A DNA stretch of 64,000 bases. Origin: Candidatus Poribacteria bacterium (GTDB lineage: Bacteria; Poribacteria; WGA-4E; WGA-3G). Below the pieces are notes generated by a model, which saw only the letters and a list, made by a program, of their open reading frames with translations, did no database searches and was not told where the DNA came from. The stretch is taken from assembly GCA_028821605.1 (NCBI GenBank), contig JAPPFM010000044.1, positions 22,680 through 86,679 of the forward strand. The letters run 5' to 3'. This document shows, one piece after another, positions 1 through 9,148 of the stretch. The translations under genes were made by a program, and so were the position numbers. Numbering within the stretch: position 1 is the stretch's first letter; each line of letters opens with the position of its first letter.

Positions 1-16
1 TTTCCCACCACGGCAC

Positions 17-364
17 TTAACTTTCGTTTGATAGTGCCGAAATTGCAGCATCCTCGGTGTCGAAGTGTTCAAAGATACTGACGAGTCGACTACGGACTAT
101 CAAGTTTTTGATGTTTGTTCCGACGTTGATGACCCCGATACGCCCCTTCTTCCGCGTTGCAGCGACATGTGCGCCCATCAGAGTGCCCAAGCCAGAACTG
201 TCCATCATATTGACTCGGTCAAAATTAATGAGGATGCGTGGTGCGTCGGAAGCATCTATCTGTGAAGTGATTGCCTCCCGTAATTCCGAGACTGAAGCTC
301 CCATTATTTTTCCACTCGGTTCTAAGATCGCAACGCCATCTTTCTGACGAATCGTAGTTGCCAT
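17..364 (-). CDS. STAS-domain anti-sigma factor antagonist
   Basis: A 115-residue single-domain STAS protein of the SpoIIAA/RsbV family. These proteins bind an anti-sigma kinase and are switched by phosphorylation of a conserved serine. The motif MDSSGLGTL (about residues 55-63) contains that serine. The ATG at 364 is preceded by a strong AGGAGAG ribosome binding site, so the longer upstream reading frame is not needed. No kinase or phosphatase partner is visible in the window, although the only other signalling kinase (6237-8174) is of eukaryotic type. The family call is firm; the partner is unknown. Confidence 0.9.
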   Translation of the reverse strand: MATTIRQKDGVAILEPSGKIMGASVSELREAITSQIDASDAPRILINFDRVNMMDSSGLGTLMGAHVAATRKKGRIGVINVGTNIKNLIVRSRLVSIFEHFDTEDAAISALSNES

Positions 365-437
365 GATTCTCTCCTTTTCGTTTGTTAGAAACTGAAATGT
401 CAACCCCACTTCTTTAAATTTTACACTATTTCCAACT

Positions 438-475
438 ATTTGTCAATATCCAATTTATTTGTCAATATCCAATTT
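438..475. repeat. Two tandem 19-bp direct repeats
   Basis: The unit ATTTGTCAATATCCAATTT occurs twice back to back at 438-456 and 457-475, between the divergent STAS and radC genes. The copies are identical. It could be an operator or a simple slippage duplication. Confidence 0.85.
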
Positions 476-496
476 AGATGTGCCATCAGATTTTGT

Positions 497-525
497 TTGT
501 TTTTAACACCTAAACAGAGTATAAT
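497..525 (+). promoter_or_regulatory. Sigma-70-type promoter for radC
   Basis: TTGTTT (497-502), a 17-bp spacer and a perfect TATAAT (520-525) lie 33 bp upstream of the radC start codon. The gene has an AAAGGA ribosome binding site about ten bases before its ATG. Confidence 0.7.
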
Positions 526-558
526 AGTGGCGAATTCATACTACCAGAAAGGAAAACA

Positions 559-1302
559 ATGTATAAAGCGAACCCTCGAATTAAGGATCTTCCCGAGGAT
601 GAACGTCCCCGTGAAAGACTCCGTAAATATGGACCAGAGAGTCTGAGAGACTCCGATCTCTTAGCCCTTATTCTCAAAAGTGGCTTCAAAGGGACAACAG
701 CTGTTCAACTTGGCGAACAGATTCTCACGACGTTTGAAGGTGATTTGAAGCGGATGGCTGATAACAGACTCAAGCAATTTGAGAAAATTAAAGGCGTTGG
801 TGAAGCGAAGGCGGCACAGATCGTCGCGGCGTTTGAACTCGGAAAACGGTTGGCACGTTTTCATGCGGATCGCGACAAGATTACGTCTCCAGCTGATGTT
901 GCAGACCTGATGATGTCTAAAATGCGGTACTTACAGAAAGAAGTCGTTTGTGTTTTGTGCCTTGATACCAAAGGCGGTGTGACAACCAAAGGTGTCGCTG
1001 GTGATTTGGGTGGCGATTTGACTTGGGGGAAAAGATTGTCAGAGGGAACAGTTTTTGAAGGTACTCTAAACGCGAGCGTTTTTCACCCACGCGAAATCTT
1101 CCGATTCGCGATTGAGGAGTCAGCGAATTCAATCGTTCTTGTTCATAACCACCCATCCGGCGATCCGCAGCCGAGTCAAGAGGACATTCGAGCGACAAAA
1201 CAGTTGATCGAGGCTGGCAATCAAATTGGGATTAAGGTACTGGATCACATCATCATTGGCGATGGGATTTTTGTTAGTCTGAAAGAGGAAAATCTCATTT
1301 GA
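559..1302 (+). CDS. radC: RadC family JAB/MPN-domain protein
   Basis: A 247-residue protein of the usual RadC length. It has an N-terminal helix-hairpin-helix region (KIKGVGEAKAAQI, near residue 75) and a C-terminal JAB/MPN metalloprotease-like domain. The metal-binding signature HNHPSGDPQPSQED is near residue 195. RadC was once linked to DNA repair, but its biochemical role is unproven. It is transcribed alone from a clear promoter and converges on rlmB. Confidence 0.95.
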   Translation: MYKANPRIKDLPEDERPRERLRKYGPESLRDSDLLALILKSGFKGTTAVQLGEQILTTFEGDLKRMADNRLKQFEKIKGVGEAKAAQIVAAFELGKRLARFHADRDKITSPADVADLMMSKMRYLQKEVVCVLCLDTKGGVTTKGVAGDLGGDLTWGKRLSEGTVFEGTLNASVFHPREIFRFAIEESANSIVLVHNHPSGDPQPSQEDIRATKQLIEAGNQIGIKVLDHIIIGDGIFVSLKEENLI

Positions 1303-1313
1303 GGGCCGCCGAT

Positions 1314-2057
1314 TTATGCTTCACTACGTTGTCGGATCACTTCGTACAGCAGAACACCTGCAGCGACCGACACATTGAGGGATTCAATCTTTCCTAACAT
1401 CGGTAGATGAACAAGGTAGTCGCATTTCTGCTTGACTAACCGCCGAATGCCTTTACCTTCACTTCCTAAAACGAGGCACAACGGCACCCTAAAATCCGCA
1501 TCTGTATATGGACAAGAGGCATCCTCGGTAGCAGCACCTGCAATCCAGATACCAGCGTTTTTAAGCATGTCCAGGGTGTGCGCAACGTTTGTTACCCTAA
1601 CGATAGGGATATGTGTAGATGCACCTGCTGATGCTTTGTGTACAGTGGCTGTAACATCAGCAGTACGGTTCTTTGGGATGAGAACAGCATCGGCATTCAC
1701 AGCCTCGGCGGTACGGAGGATCGCCCCAAGGTTCCTTGGGTCTTGAATGTTATCTAACATGACTAACAACGCGTTGTGCTTACTGGATTCTATTTTCGCG
1801 AGGACTGATGCCAAATCGTTATAGCGTGTCGGGCTGACGAGAGCGATGACCCCTTGGTGTGGTAAAGAAGGTTCGAGCTTATCCAACTCGCGTCGAGCGC
1901 AGCGTTTTACCGGGATACCTGCTTCTTCTGCCATTGCGACAATACGGCGAATGCGGGAATGGGTTGTGCCTTCGGCAATCCAGATCTTTTCTATCCCTTG
2001 AGTCTTATGCTGTAGGTACTCTATAACTGGATTTCTACCAACAATGTATTCAGACAT
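1314..2057 (-). CDS. rlmB: 23S rRNA (guanosine-2'-O-)-methyltransferase, SpoU/TrmH family
   Basis: A 247-residue SPOUT-class methyltransferase using S-adenosylmethionine. It has the N-terminal substrate-binding domain (MSEYIVGRNPVIEYL), then the three SpoU motifs: NIQDPRNLGAILRTAEA, LVLGSEGKGIRRLV and IESLNVSVAAGVLLYE. Length and motif order match RlmB, which methylates a 23S rRNA guanosine in the peptidyl transferase region. It ends 12 bp from radC, tail to tail. Other TrmH-family substrates cannot be excluded from sequence alone. Confidence 0.9.
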   Translation of the reverse strand: MSEYIVGRNPVIEYLQHKTQGIEKIWIAEGTTHSRIRRIVAMAEEAGIPVKRCARRELDKLEPSLPHQGVIALVSPTRYNDLASVLAKIESSKHNALLVMLDNIQDPRNLGAILRTAEAVNADAVLIPKNRTADVTATVHKASAGASTHIPIVRVTNVAHTLDMLKNAGIWIAGAATEDASCPYTDADFRVPLCLVLGSEGKGIRRLVKQKCDYLVHLPMLGKIESLNVSVAAGVLLYEVIRQRSEA

Positions 2058-2096
2058 ATTGAAGTATGGGAGAATAGGGTTATCCGCCCGTACAGG

Positions 2097-2336
2097 TTAG
2101 TCCCCGCGAACGAATTTAATGTCTGGACCGCGCGGCTCAATCTTAATATCTGGATCCGCGGTTTGGCATCCGATACAGGTGATATCGCCGACATTTGCAT
2201 TCTCCATGCGCGGTGCGAGTTTTCCCAACTTAAACACAAACCCTAAGATGTCACCTGCCGGAATCTTCTGATCACATGAATTGCAGGGAATAGCTACCCC
2301 CGATTTGACTTTCGCTAAAAGTTCTGATGCTTTCAT
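2097..2336 (-). CDS. Small double-CxxC protein of unknown function
   Basis: A 79-residue protein with two CxxC pairs, CNSC near residue 18 and CIGC near residue 54, which probably bind one zinc as a treble-clef or rubredoxin-like knuckle. The ATG at 2336 has a modest AAAGG ribosome binding site. It lies 26 bp downstream of the IolD-like gene on the same strand and is probably co-transcribed with it. No family is recognised. Confidence 0.7.
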   Translation of the reverse strand: MKASELLAKVKSGVAIPCNSCDQKIPAGDILGFVFKLGKLAPRMENANVGDITCIGCQTADPDIKIEPRGPDIKFVRGD

Positions 2337-2362
2337 GACTTGCCTTTCATTCGCAAAATTGA

Positions 2363-4228
2363 TTAGAGGAAGTAACGCTCTTTTTGCTTGTCCGATTCGT
2401 ACTCTTCGTACGCCTCCTGTGCTGTGTCCACTTCGGAGACTTCCGCGATAGGCACATCCCACCAAGATTCGTAGCGCGGGACCCCTTGGTAGTAGTCTAC
2501 ATCAATCTTCACAACGGTTGTATGTGCTGCTTCGCGCGCCTCATGCAGGGCGGCTTTCAAGCTTTGCAAGGTTGTTGCTTCAATTACTTTGGCACCAAGA
2601 CTGGCGGCATTCGCAGCGAGATCTACCGGTAAAAAGTCGCCTTCAAGTTCACCGCTTTCTTCATCACGATAACGAAAGCGGGTAGCGAAGCCTTGGGCAC
2701 CGGTCGCCCGAGACAATCCACCGATGCTGCTATGCCCCTCGTTGTTCACGAGTACGACAATTAGTTTATAACCTTCCTGAATTGATGTGATGATTTCCTG
2801 TGCCAACATCAAATATGAACCGTCGCCCACCATGACATAGACATCACGACTCGGATCAGCCATTTTAATACCTAATCCGCCAGCGATTTCGTAGCCCATG
2901 CATGAGTATCCGTATTCCAAGTGGTACTGCTTCGGATTACGGGTCCGCCACAATTTGTGCAAGTCCCCCGGTAGGCTGCCCGCGGCGCAGACCATAACAT
3001 CTTCAGGACGCGAAAATTCGTTCACCACGCCAATCACTTCACTTTGACTTGGCAACGGCGCATGTCCAAGGTGATAAAGTCGATCTACCTCTTCTTCCCA
3101 TTCGTCCCGATATTTCTCAATTTGCGCGGCATAGGTTGCGTCAACGCGGTAGTCTCCTACAGCAGCGGCAAGCTCCTCAAGCGCGACACGGGCATCTGCG
3201 ACCAAAGGCAAAGCCGCATGTTTAAACGCATCGAACTCAGCAACGTTGATATTGATGAAACGGACGTTCGGATTTTGGAAAGCAGTTTTGGAAGCAGTTG
3301 TGAAGTCGCTTAAGCGTGTGCCGATTGCGATTACTAAATCCGCCTCCCGTGCAGTAATGTTCGCTCCGGGTGTTCCAGTTGCTCCTATTGCCCCAAGATT
3401 CTGTGGATGATTGTATGACAGTGAACCTTTTCCAGCGAAGGTTTCACCGACAGGAATACCGGTTTGTTCTACAAATTGGGCAAGTTGCGCTGTGGCTTCG
3501 CTATAGATAACGCCACCACCGGCGATGATTAAGGGACGCTCACTCTCACGAATCCATGCGACTGCCCGATTAAACAAACCCGCATCAGCACGAGGGCGAG
3601 ATATGGTATAAACGCGCTTTTCAAAAAGTTGTGCGGGATAATCAAACGCCTCGGCTTGTACGTCCTGGGGGAGCGCTAAAGTTACAGTCCCTGTTTCCGA
3701 CTGTGATGTCAGCACCCGCATCGCTTCTGGCAGTGCAGTGATTATCTGTTCTGGACGATTAATCCGATCCCAATAGCGTGAGATTGGTTTGAAGCAATCG
3801 TTCACCGAGTAATCTTGTGAACTGGGAGACTCCAGCTGCTGTAAAACTGGGGCAACTAAACGGGTGGAGAAAATGTCGCCCGGTAACAAGAGGACCGGTA
3901 TCCGGTTAATTGTTGCGCCCGCTGCACCTGTAATCATATTTGTTGCGCCTGGTCCGATAGATGTCGTGCAGGCAAAGGTTCGCAGGCGGTTGCTCATCTT
4001 GGCAAATGCAGCGGCGGTGTGCACCATCGACTGTTCGTTCCGGGTCTGATAGAAACGGAAGGAATCGGAATACTGATGCAATGCTTGCCCGATACCGGCA
4101 ACGTTTCCGTGACCAAAGATTCCGAACATACCGGCGAAAAATTGGGTTTCGTTCCCGTCTCGTTCAACATATTGTTGTTGCAGAAATTGGACGATGGCTT
4201 GTCCCATCGTGAGTTTTCGTGTTTCCAT
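2363..4228 (-). CDS. iolD: IolD-like 3D-(3,5/4)-trihydroxycyclohexane-1,2-dione hydrolase
   Basis: A 621-residue thiamine-diphosphate enzyme of the acetolactate-synthase superfamily. It starts METRKLTMGQAIVQFL and carries FAGMFGIFGHGNVAGIG, as IolD does. The ThDP-binding motif GDGSYLMLAQEI is followed by VLVNNEGHSSIGGL near the C-terminus. IolD opens the ring of the dione in inositol catabolism. The chosen ATG follows the recurring CCGCAAGG leader box (4229-4249). The adjacent IolC-like kinase and an aldolase support a sugar-acid or inositol route, although iolG, iolB and iolE are not next to it. Confidence 0.88.
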   Translation of the reverse strand: METRKLTMGQAIVQFLQQQYVERDGNETQFFAGMFGIFGHGNVAGIGQALHQYSDSFRFYQTRNEQSMVHTAAAFAKMSNRLRTFACTTSIGPGATNMITGAAGATINRIPVLLLPGDIFSTRLVAPVLQQLESPSSQDYSVNDCFKPISRYWDRINRPEQIITALPEAMRVLTSQSETGTVTLALPQDVQAEAFDYPAQLFEKRVYTISRPRADAGLFNRAVAWIRESERPLIIAGGGVIYSEATAQLAQFVEQTGIPVGETFAGKGSLSYNHPQNLGAIGATGTPGANITAREADLVIAIGTRLSDFTTASKTAFQNPNVRFININVAEFDAFKHAALPLVADARVALEELAAAVGDYRVDATYAAQIEKYRDEWEEEVDRLYHLGHAPLPSQSEVIGVVNEFSRPEDVMVCAAGSLPGDLHKLWRTRNPKQYHLEYGYSCMGYEIAGGLGIKMADPSRDVYVMVGDGSYLMLAQEIITSIQEGYKLIVVLVNNEGHSSIGGLSRATGAQGFATRFRYRDEESGELEGDFLPVDLAANAASLGAKVIEATTLQSLKAALHEAREAAHTTVVKIDVDYYQGVPRYESWWDVPIAEVSEVDTAQEAYEEYESDKQKERYFL

Positions 4229-4237
4229 ATTTTTTGA

Positions 4238-4396
4238 TTTTCCTTGCGGTTCGTTGAGGAGGGTTTTTCGAGAACGCTCCTTTCCGTTCATCCAGCCCGG
4301 CGCGATGCTTGGGCTTACAATATTTGGCTAAAGACTCAAAAGAAAATTTATTTTCCTTGCGGTTCGTTGAGGAGGGTTTTTCAAGAACGCTCCTTT
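4238..4396. repeat. Duplicated 46-bp leader segment with internal hairpin
   Basis: The segments 4238-4283 and 4351-4396 are 46-bp direct repeats differing at one base. Each carries the leader box TTTTCCTTGCGG and an imperfect inverted repeat beginning AGGAG and ending CTCCT. They lie in the leader of the IolD-like gene, and the proximal copy supplies its ribosome binding site on the minus strand. Confidence 0.8.
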
Positions 4397-4442
4397 GCTA
4401 AAGTGGTGTACAGCTGCGGTACGGTGACTTAGCCAAGACATG

Positions 4443-5450
4443 TTACCATCCGCCGCGTTCAGCGACAAATTCGTCAACCTCGAGCATTGTCGGCATAAAA
4501 TTGGCACACCCATGCCGTGTTACGACAATTGCCCCGGTTGCATTGCCAAGACGGGCAGATTTTTCCCAGTCCCAACCGCTGAGATGACCGTAGATAAAAC
4601 CGCTCGCGAAGGCATCTCCAGCACCGAGCGTATTGTAGACCTCAACTGGAAACGGCTCGGCGTGAATGACTTCGCCGTTTGTTAGATAAACATCTGCACC
4701 TTCAATACCACGTTTTACGATGAGTGCCGCTGGACCGGCACCCAAAAGCGTCTCAATAGCAACTGCCATATCTCCTTCAATCGTTGGATTTGAGATTTGG
4801 GAGTGTTCAATTGTGAGTTGCGAAACACTTGTAAGCGTGGCGGCTTTGATTTCTTCTTCTGTGCCGATAGCGATGTCAATATAGCGTAAGGCAGACCTCA
4901 TAACAACACCAAACGCTCTTGGATCGTGCCACTGATCTGCCCGGAAATCAAGGTCGAGGAAGACGCGATTGCCGAGTGCTTGTGCTTGTTCCGCGGCGTA
5001 AAGGGTCGCACTACGGCTTGGTTCTTTGCTCAAGCCTGTCCCCGATATTAGTGTCGCTCGGCTTTCAGCAATCGGTGCAGCAACAACATCATCAATGGTG
5101 AGTTCAATATCGGCGCAGTTGTCGCGGTAATAGATTAACGGGAACCGATCTGGTGGTTCAATGCCCAGCACGACGGCACTTGTCCGGTGTCCAGGTTTCT
5201 GTGGAATAAACCGAGTCTCAACGCCTTCGTTTCTCAAAAACTTAAGTAGGAACTCCGCGACAGGATCCTCACCTACAGCAGTTAACAGCACAGCCTGAAG
5301 CCCAAGTCGTTGAACACCAACACTAATGTTCGTAGGACACCCTCCGACGAAGGCACCGAAACTTTCAATGTCTGGAAATGCGGCACCGATGTCATTCGCA
5401 TAGAGATCCAGAGAACTTCGTCCGATTGTGAGGATATCGTAGGTTTTCAT
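4443..5450 (-). CDS. iolC: PfkB-family sugar kinase, 5-dehydro-2-deoxygluconokinase-like
   Basis: A 335-residue ribokinase/PfkB kinase. The start MKTYDILTIGRSSLDLYAND matches IolC. Substrate and phosphate motifs are GGCPTNISVGVQRLG (about residue 36) and the C-terminal anion-hole signature NTLGAGDAFASGFIYG with the catalytic Asp. IolC phosphorylates 5-dehydro-2-deoxygluconate, the product of IolD and IolB. Its ATG overlaps the stop of the upstream aldolase (ATGA), which indicates translational coupling. The specific substrate is inferred from the IolD neighbour and N-terminal similarity. Confidence 0.87.
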   Translation of the reverse strand: MKTYDILTIGRSSLDLYANDIGAAFPDIESFGAFVGGCPTNISVGVQRLGLQAVLLTAVGEDPVAEFLLKFLRNEGVETRFIPQKPGHRTSAVVLGIEPPDRFPLIYYRDNCADIELTIDDVVAAPIAESRATLISGTGLSKEPSRSATLYAAEQAQALGNRVFLDLDFRADQWHDPRAFGVVMRSALRYIDIAIGTEEEIKAATLTSVSQLTIEHSQISNPTIEGDMAVAIETLLGAGPAALIVKRGIEGADVYLTNGEVIHAEPFPVEVYNTLGAGDAFASGFIYGHLSGWDWEKSARLGNATGAIVVTRHGCANFMPTMLEVDEFVAERGGW

Positions 5451-6223
5451 TTTGAAGTCTCTGCGTTTTTAAATTTCTGATGCTCCTCGGCAAATTTACG
5501 GGTTAAGAGAAACGCATCATTTCCACATGCAATAAGTTGAACACCCAGGCTCAGCCACTGTTCACCGCTCTCAAAGTCGTTGACATAACACCCCAAAGGC
5601 ACATCGTGGGTCTGTGCAAGCCTGATAATTTGTTTTATAGTGTCTAAAAGTAGCGGATGGTCCAGCTCACCAGAGATGCCCATAGATGTGGATAGATCAT
5701 AAGGACCGATAAACACTACATCTAATTCACCCGTGGTGAGAATGTCACTCAGGTTTTCAACGGCTTGGACGGTCTCAATCTGTCCGATGATGAGGATTTC
5801 CTGATTTGCGTTGCGGACGTATTCTTTGGTATCAAGTTTTGTGAAATCTCCATAATCGGTGTGTCCGATGCCAAATGCGACGCCGCGATCACCTTCGGGC
5901 GCGTATTTTGTCCATTTTTTAATTTTCTCAATATCCTCACGAGATTCGACTCGTGGAACCATGACCCCCGTCGCACCAGCATCAAGTACTCGAGAGACAA
6001 AATGGCGCTCAAGCATAGGGACACGGACAATACAAGGAAGACTTGATCCACGCGCGTTCCGAATTATCCGACCCATGGTTTCTATGGAAAAGGAACTATG
6101 CTCTAAGTCTGCGATAACAAAGTCTGCACCGGCATTCGCAAGCAGTGTTGCAACCGCGGAGCCACCGAACTCAAGTACAAATGTTCCAACGAGTACTTCT
6201 CCGCGTTTCAAAGATGCTTTCAC
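5447..6223 (-). CDS. HpcH/HpaI-type class II aldolase
   Basis: A 258-residue TIM-barrel metal-dependent pyruvate aldolase of the HpcH/HpaI or 2-dehydro-3-deoxyglucarate aldolase family. Visible motifs are VIADLEHSSFSIE, the metal ligand Glu in GQIETVQAVENL and the metal ligand Asp in VFIGPYDLSTSMG. The GTG start has GAGGA eight bases upstream. It overlaps the IolC-like gene by four bases. In the canonical inositol route the last cleavage is done by an FBA-like IolJ; this enzyme stands in that position, which is suggestive but unproven. Confidence 0.88.
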   Translation of the reverse strand: MKASLKRGEVLVGTFVLEFGGSAVATLLANAGADFVIADLEHSSFSIETMGRIIRNARGSSLPCIVRVPMLERHFVSRVLDAGATGVMVPRVESREDIEKIKKWTKYAPEGDRGVAFGIGHTDYGDFTKLDTKEYVRNANQEILIIGQIETVQAVENLSDILTTGELDVVFIGPYDLSTSMGISGELDHPLLLDTIKQIIRLAQTHDVPLGCYVNDFESGEQWLSLGVQLIACGNDAFLLTRKFAEEHQKFKNAETSK

Positions 6224-6236
6224 GTATGTAGTTCCT

Positions 6237-8174
6237 CTAATTTTCTACGGGGATTTCCGACATCAATTTCTGTGCTTCGCTAACCATTTTTGTCGGTACG
6301 GACATCTTTTCACCGACCGCAAGGATTAACATGTAGAAATCATAAGCGGTTTGTAATTCACCATTGAGGTGCGCACTTTCAGCAGCGTTGAAATAGCAAA
6401 TGGTTGCCATTCGGTGAGATTCTTCGACAAGAGATGGCATGTTCGCATAGCCGTGGTTATACCCGGCAAGGATATAAGATTTTCCGGCTTCTTCCCATGA
6501 ACGTTGTAGTTCAAATTGGCGTGCAAGGCGTGTGTAATAAACGCCACCTTTTTTGGCATTCTTTCTGGCAAGACGCTGTTTCTCAGCGACTGTGTAAGCG
6601 AAGCGGGCGCGCGTATAACAGTTGGCAACGAGTTCTAAGTCATCTTTCTTGACAAAGTTGTTAGCCTGTTTTTGATAGAACCTGCCGAGCTTTCTATAGA
6701 GTACGTGGCACTGTCGGGTCCTTCCTTGTTGTTCAAAGATTTGAATCTGCCGGAAGATGTGGAGTGCTTCATTTTCATGAGGATATTGGATGTCGCTATG
6801 AACCTGATCAAGTAGGAATTCCGGGGAGGCTTCCTCAATTACGAGTCGATAACTACCAGACGCTCTAATTCGGGGTTGTATGGGGGTTACATCAGTTATT
6901 TCTTCTTGTGGGACAGATGGTGGCTGCTCAAACCATTCACGAAGGACAGCATTTTCATTCTCCGGTAATTTCCGAATGAGCGCGGCAATTTCCTCAACGG
7001 TCGGATTTACTGGAAGTCCAGTACCTGCAGTACTAAGTTTTTTGAACAGACTATCCACAGTTTTGGCTACACCTTGATCGTCAGTAGAAAGGCGACTTGC
7101 TCTGTGAAGTTCTGCCAATGCGCTCGGGTAATCTTGGTTTTCGACGTAACGTGTGGCAAGCGTATAATGCCTTTGGATCTCGGCTGCTAACTTTTCGCGT
7201 TTAACGTTCTCCTCTTTCTGGCGTCGCTCAAAAAAGAGATTCTGATTCATTCGCTCTGCGTCAGGGAGTGAAAGGCGGAACGTTTTTCGGTATCGTTCAA
7301 GTGCTTCTATTAATCTTGAGTTATTGGAAGTGACGCTTGCATTGATAAGCTGCGAAGCCTGCTTGACATATTCATCCTGGCGGATCCGATCCAACTCTTC
7401 ATACATCTCGGTAGCACTTTGATGACGCTCCTCGAGTTGTCGGTGGAGTGCCTTTTGTAAGAAATTACGGAGGACTTCCGGGCACCTATGGATCTCCTCA
7501 ATTTCCCCAGCTGCTTTCTTTTTATCAATTTCTTTGTTTTCGCCCGAAAAAGGAAATCGTCCGGTTACGGCTTGATACAGAATTAAAGCTGTGGAATAGA
7601 GATCGGCGCGGTAATCATAGGCTCCATAGTGTTGTTCGGGTGCCATATACCGTCGAGTGCCAGCCATGGTCTCAGCGAATTCAGTAGTCTCACCAAATAT
7701 GCGAGCGATGCTGAAATCGGCGACTTTCGCTTGCTTTTCGGTTGTGAGCAGGATATTCTGTGGTTTGATGTCGCGGTGCATAATCTTGTGCACATGCGCT
7801 TCTTTTAATCCACTACAGATGTCTAAACCGATATTGAGTGTATCTGTTAAACTGAGTGCCCCCTCCTGCATGAGGTCGTGAAGGCTCTTGCCCTCAACAT
7901 ACTCCATCACTATCCACGCGACATAGTCGTCCGCTCCCGGTTCAACGGTATGAATGGAGACGATATTCGGATGTCCCCAAATCTTTGACATTGCTTGAAA
8001 CTCGGTTAGCAAAAACTTCATTCTACTGGCAGGATAGGCAGTTTTAGCTAAGGCTTTAATCGCAACTTCGCGGTTTGTCATTTCTTCGCGGGCGCGAAAA
8101 ACCGACGAGAATCCTCCTGAATTGAGAAACTCAAGCAATCTATATTTACCTAAGATTAATTGGTCAATCTGCAT
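6237..8174 (-). CDS. Eukaryotic-type Ser/Thr protein kinase with helical repeat tail
   Basis: A 645-residue protein. Residues 1-270 form a PknB-like kinase: glycine loop LNSGGFSSVFRA, lysine in VAIKAL, catalytic loop HRDIKPQNILL and APEQHYGAYDYRADLYS. The metal-binding triad reads DFS rather than DFG (AKVADFSIARI). The remaining residues are helical, with TPR-like segments such as YENQDYPSALAELHRA. No transmembrane segment is seen, so it is probably cytoplasmic. It lies 13 bp downstream of the aldolase gene boundary on the same strand. Its substrates are unknown. Confidence 0.92.
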   Translation of the reverse strand: MQIDQLILGKYRLLEFLNSGGFSSVFRAREEMTNREVAIKALAKTAYPASRMKFLLTEFQAMSKIWGHPNIVSIHTVEPGADDYVAWIVMEYVEGKSLHDLMQEGALSLTDTLNIGLDICSGLKEAHVHKIMHRDIKPQNILLTTEKQAKVADFSIARIFGETTEFAETMAGTRRYMAPEQHYGAYDYRADLYSTALILYQAVTGRFPFSGENKEIDKKKAAGEIEEIHRCPEVLRNFLQKALHRQLEERHQSATEMYEELDRIRQDEYVKQASQLINASVTSNNSRLIEALERYRKTFRLSLPDAERMNQNLFFERRQKEENVKREKLAAEIQRHYTLATRYVENQDYPSALAELHRASRLSTDDQGVAKTVDSLFKKLSTAGTGLPVNPTVEEIAALIRKLPENENAVLREWFEQPPSVPQEEITDVTPIQPRIRASGSYRLVIEEASPEFLLDQVHSDIQYPHENEALHIFRQIQIFEQQGRTRQCHVLYRKLGRFYQKQANNFVKKDDLELVANCYTRARFAYTVAEKQRLARKNAKKGGVYYTRLARQFELQRSWEEAGKSYILAGYNHGYANMPSLVEESHRMATICYFNAAESAHLNGELQTAYDFYMLILAVGEKMSVPTKMVSEAQKLMSEIPVEN

Positions 8175-8270
8175 AATGGTAGCTTAAACGGGACAGGATA
8201 CGACTTTATAGTAATTAAAATTAACAAAATTAAGATTAATTGTCAATACAAAAAGGCATTTTTAACAGGT

Positions 8271-8930
8271 TTAAGCCAGATTATTCGCTGAACGGGCGCG
8301 TTGTACCTCTTTGACGAGCCTCTCCGCTCGTTTAGTGAGCGTTGCAAATTCACCGGCTGCAATGAGTTGATTATTAACAAGCGAACTTCCAACGCCCAAA
8401 GCAGTAGCACCAGCAGTGATGAAATCAGCAGCGTTTTCCGCACTAATGCCACCCGTTGGAACAAGCGGGATCTGCGGCAGTGGTGCTTTCACGTCTTTTA
8501 TATAGGCAGGACCGACACTGCTTGACGGAAATACTTTCACATAATCTGCTCCTGCTTCCCATGCGGCTAAAATTTCTGTTGGCGTAAAGGCACCGGGAAT
8601 AACAACTTTGCCGTAGCGGTTACAGATATCAATTACGTCTGGTTTCGTAACTGGACTGACGATGAATTCAGCACCAGCGAGCATCACCGCCCGCGCTGTT
8701 TCTGCATCCAGGACGGATCCTGCACCAACGAGAACGGCATCTCCATACGCCGATGAAACATCGTTAATGACTTGTAACGCATTTGGTGTCGTCATCGTCA
8801 CTTCAATTACGTTAACACCGCCAGCATGGATTGCCGCCGCTGTTTCAATCAATTCATTTGCACTGTTGGCACGAATTATAGCGACAATACCACACGCTTC
8901 AATCCGTTGCATTTGTTCTAACTTTGTCAT
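8271..8930 (-). CDS. eda: 2-dehydro-3-deoxy-phosphogluconate (KDPG) aldolase family
   Basis: A 219-residue class I aldolase that cleaves KDPG or a related 2-keto-3-deoxy sugar acid phosphate. It has the family signatures IVAIIRANSANELIE, GGVNVIEVTMTTPNA and the Schiff-base lysine in DYVKVFPSSSVGPAYIK, followed by IPLVPTGGIS. Of two close ATGs, the one at 8930 has AAGG at proper spacing. It would feed sugar acids into central metabolism together with the sugar kinase and aldolase to its left. Confidence 0.92.
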   Translation of the reverse strand: MTKLEQMQRIEACGIVAIIRANSANELIETAAAIHAGGVNVIEVTMTTPNALQVINDVSSAYGDAVLVGAGSVLDAETARAVMLAGAEFIVSPVTKPDVIDICNRYGKVVIPGAFTPTEILAAWEAGADYVKVFPSSSVGPAYIKDVKAPLPQIPLVPTGGISAENAADFITAGATALGVGSSLVNNQLIAAGEFATLTKRAERLVKEVQRARSANNLA

Positions 8931-8936
8931 AGACAT

Positions 8937-9148
8937 CCTTAAAATTCCGCACTAATTGCTTGAGGTTATGAGGTATTTTTAATTTTCACCTATAAACAAT
9001 GATAAAAAGAGGGTGATATATTTTTGTTGCGATTTTTCTGTTAATATGTTATCATTAAGTAAATAGAGCGACCCCGATTACAAATTACCGATAATAATGA
9101 CACTTTTCGGTGCACGAGATGCGCTGATAAATTGTCTCCGAAAAAAGA
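8937..9148. promoter_or_regulatory. Intergenic region between divergent eda and CorC-like genes
   Basis: A 212-bp A/T-rich divergent spacer. No specific operator is recognised; the promoters of both flanking genes must lie here. Confidence 0.4.

Noticed and set aside
5859..6329. A 156-codon plus-strand open frame over the aldolase gene.
   Set aside because: Antisense shadow of a well-supported aldolase, without a ribosome binding site.
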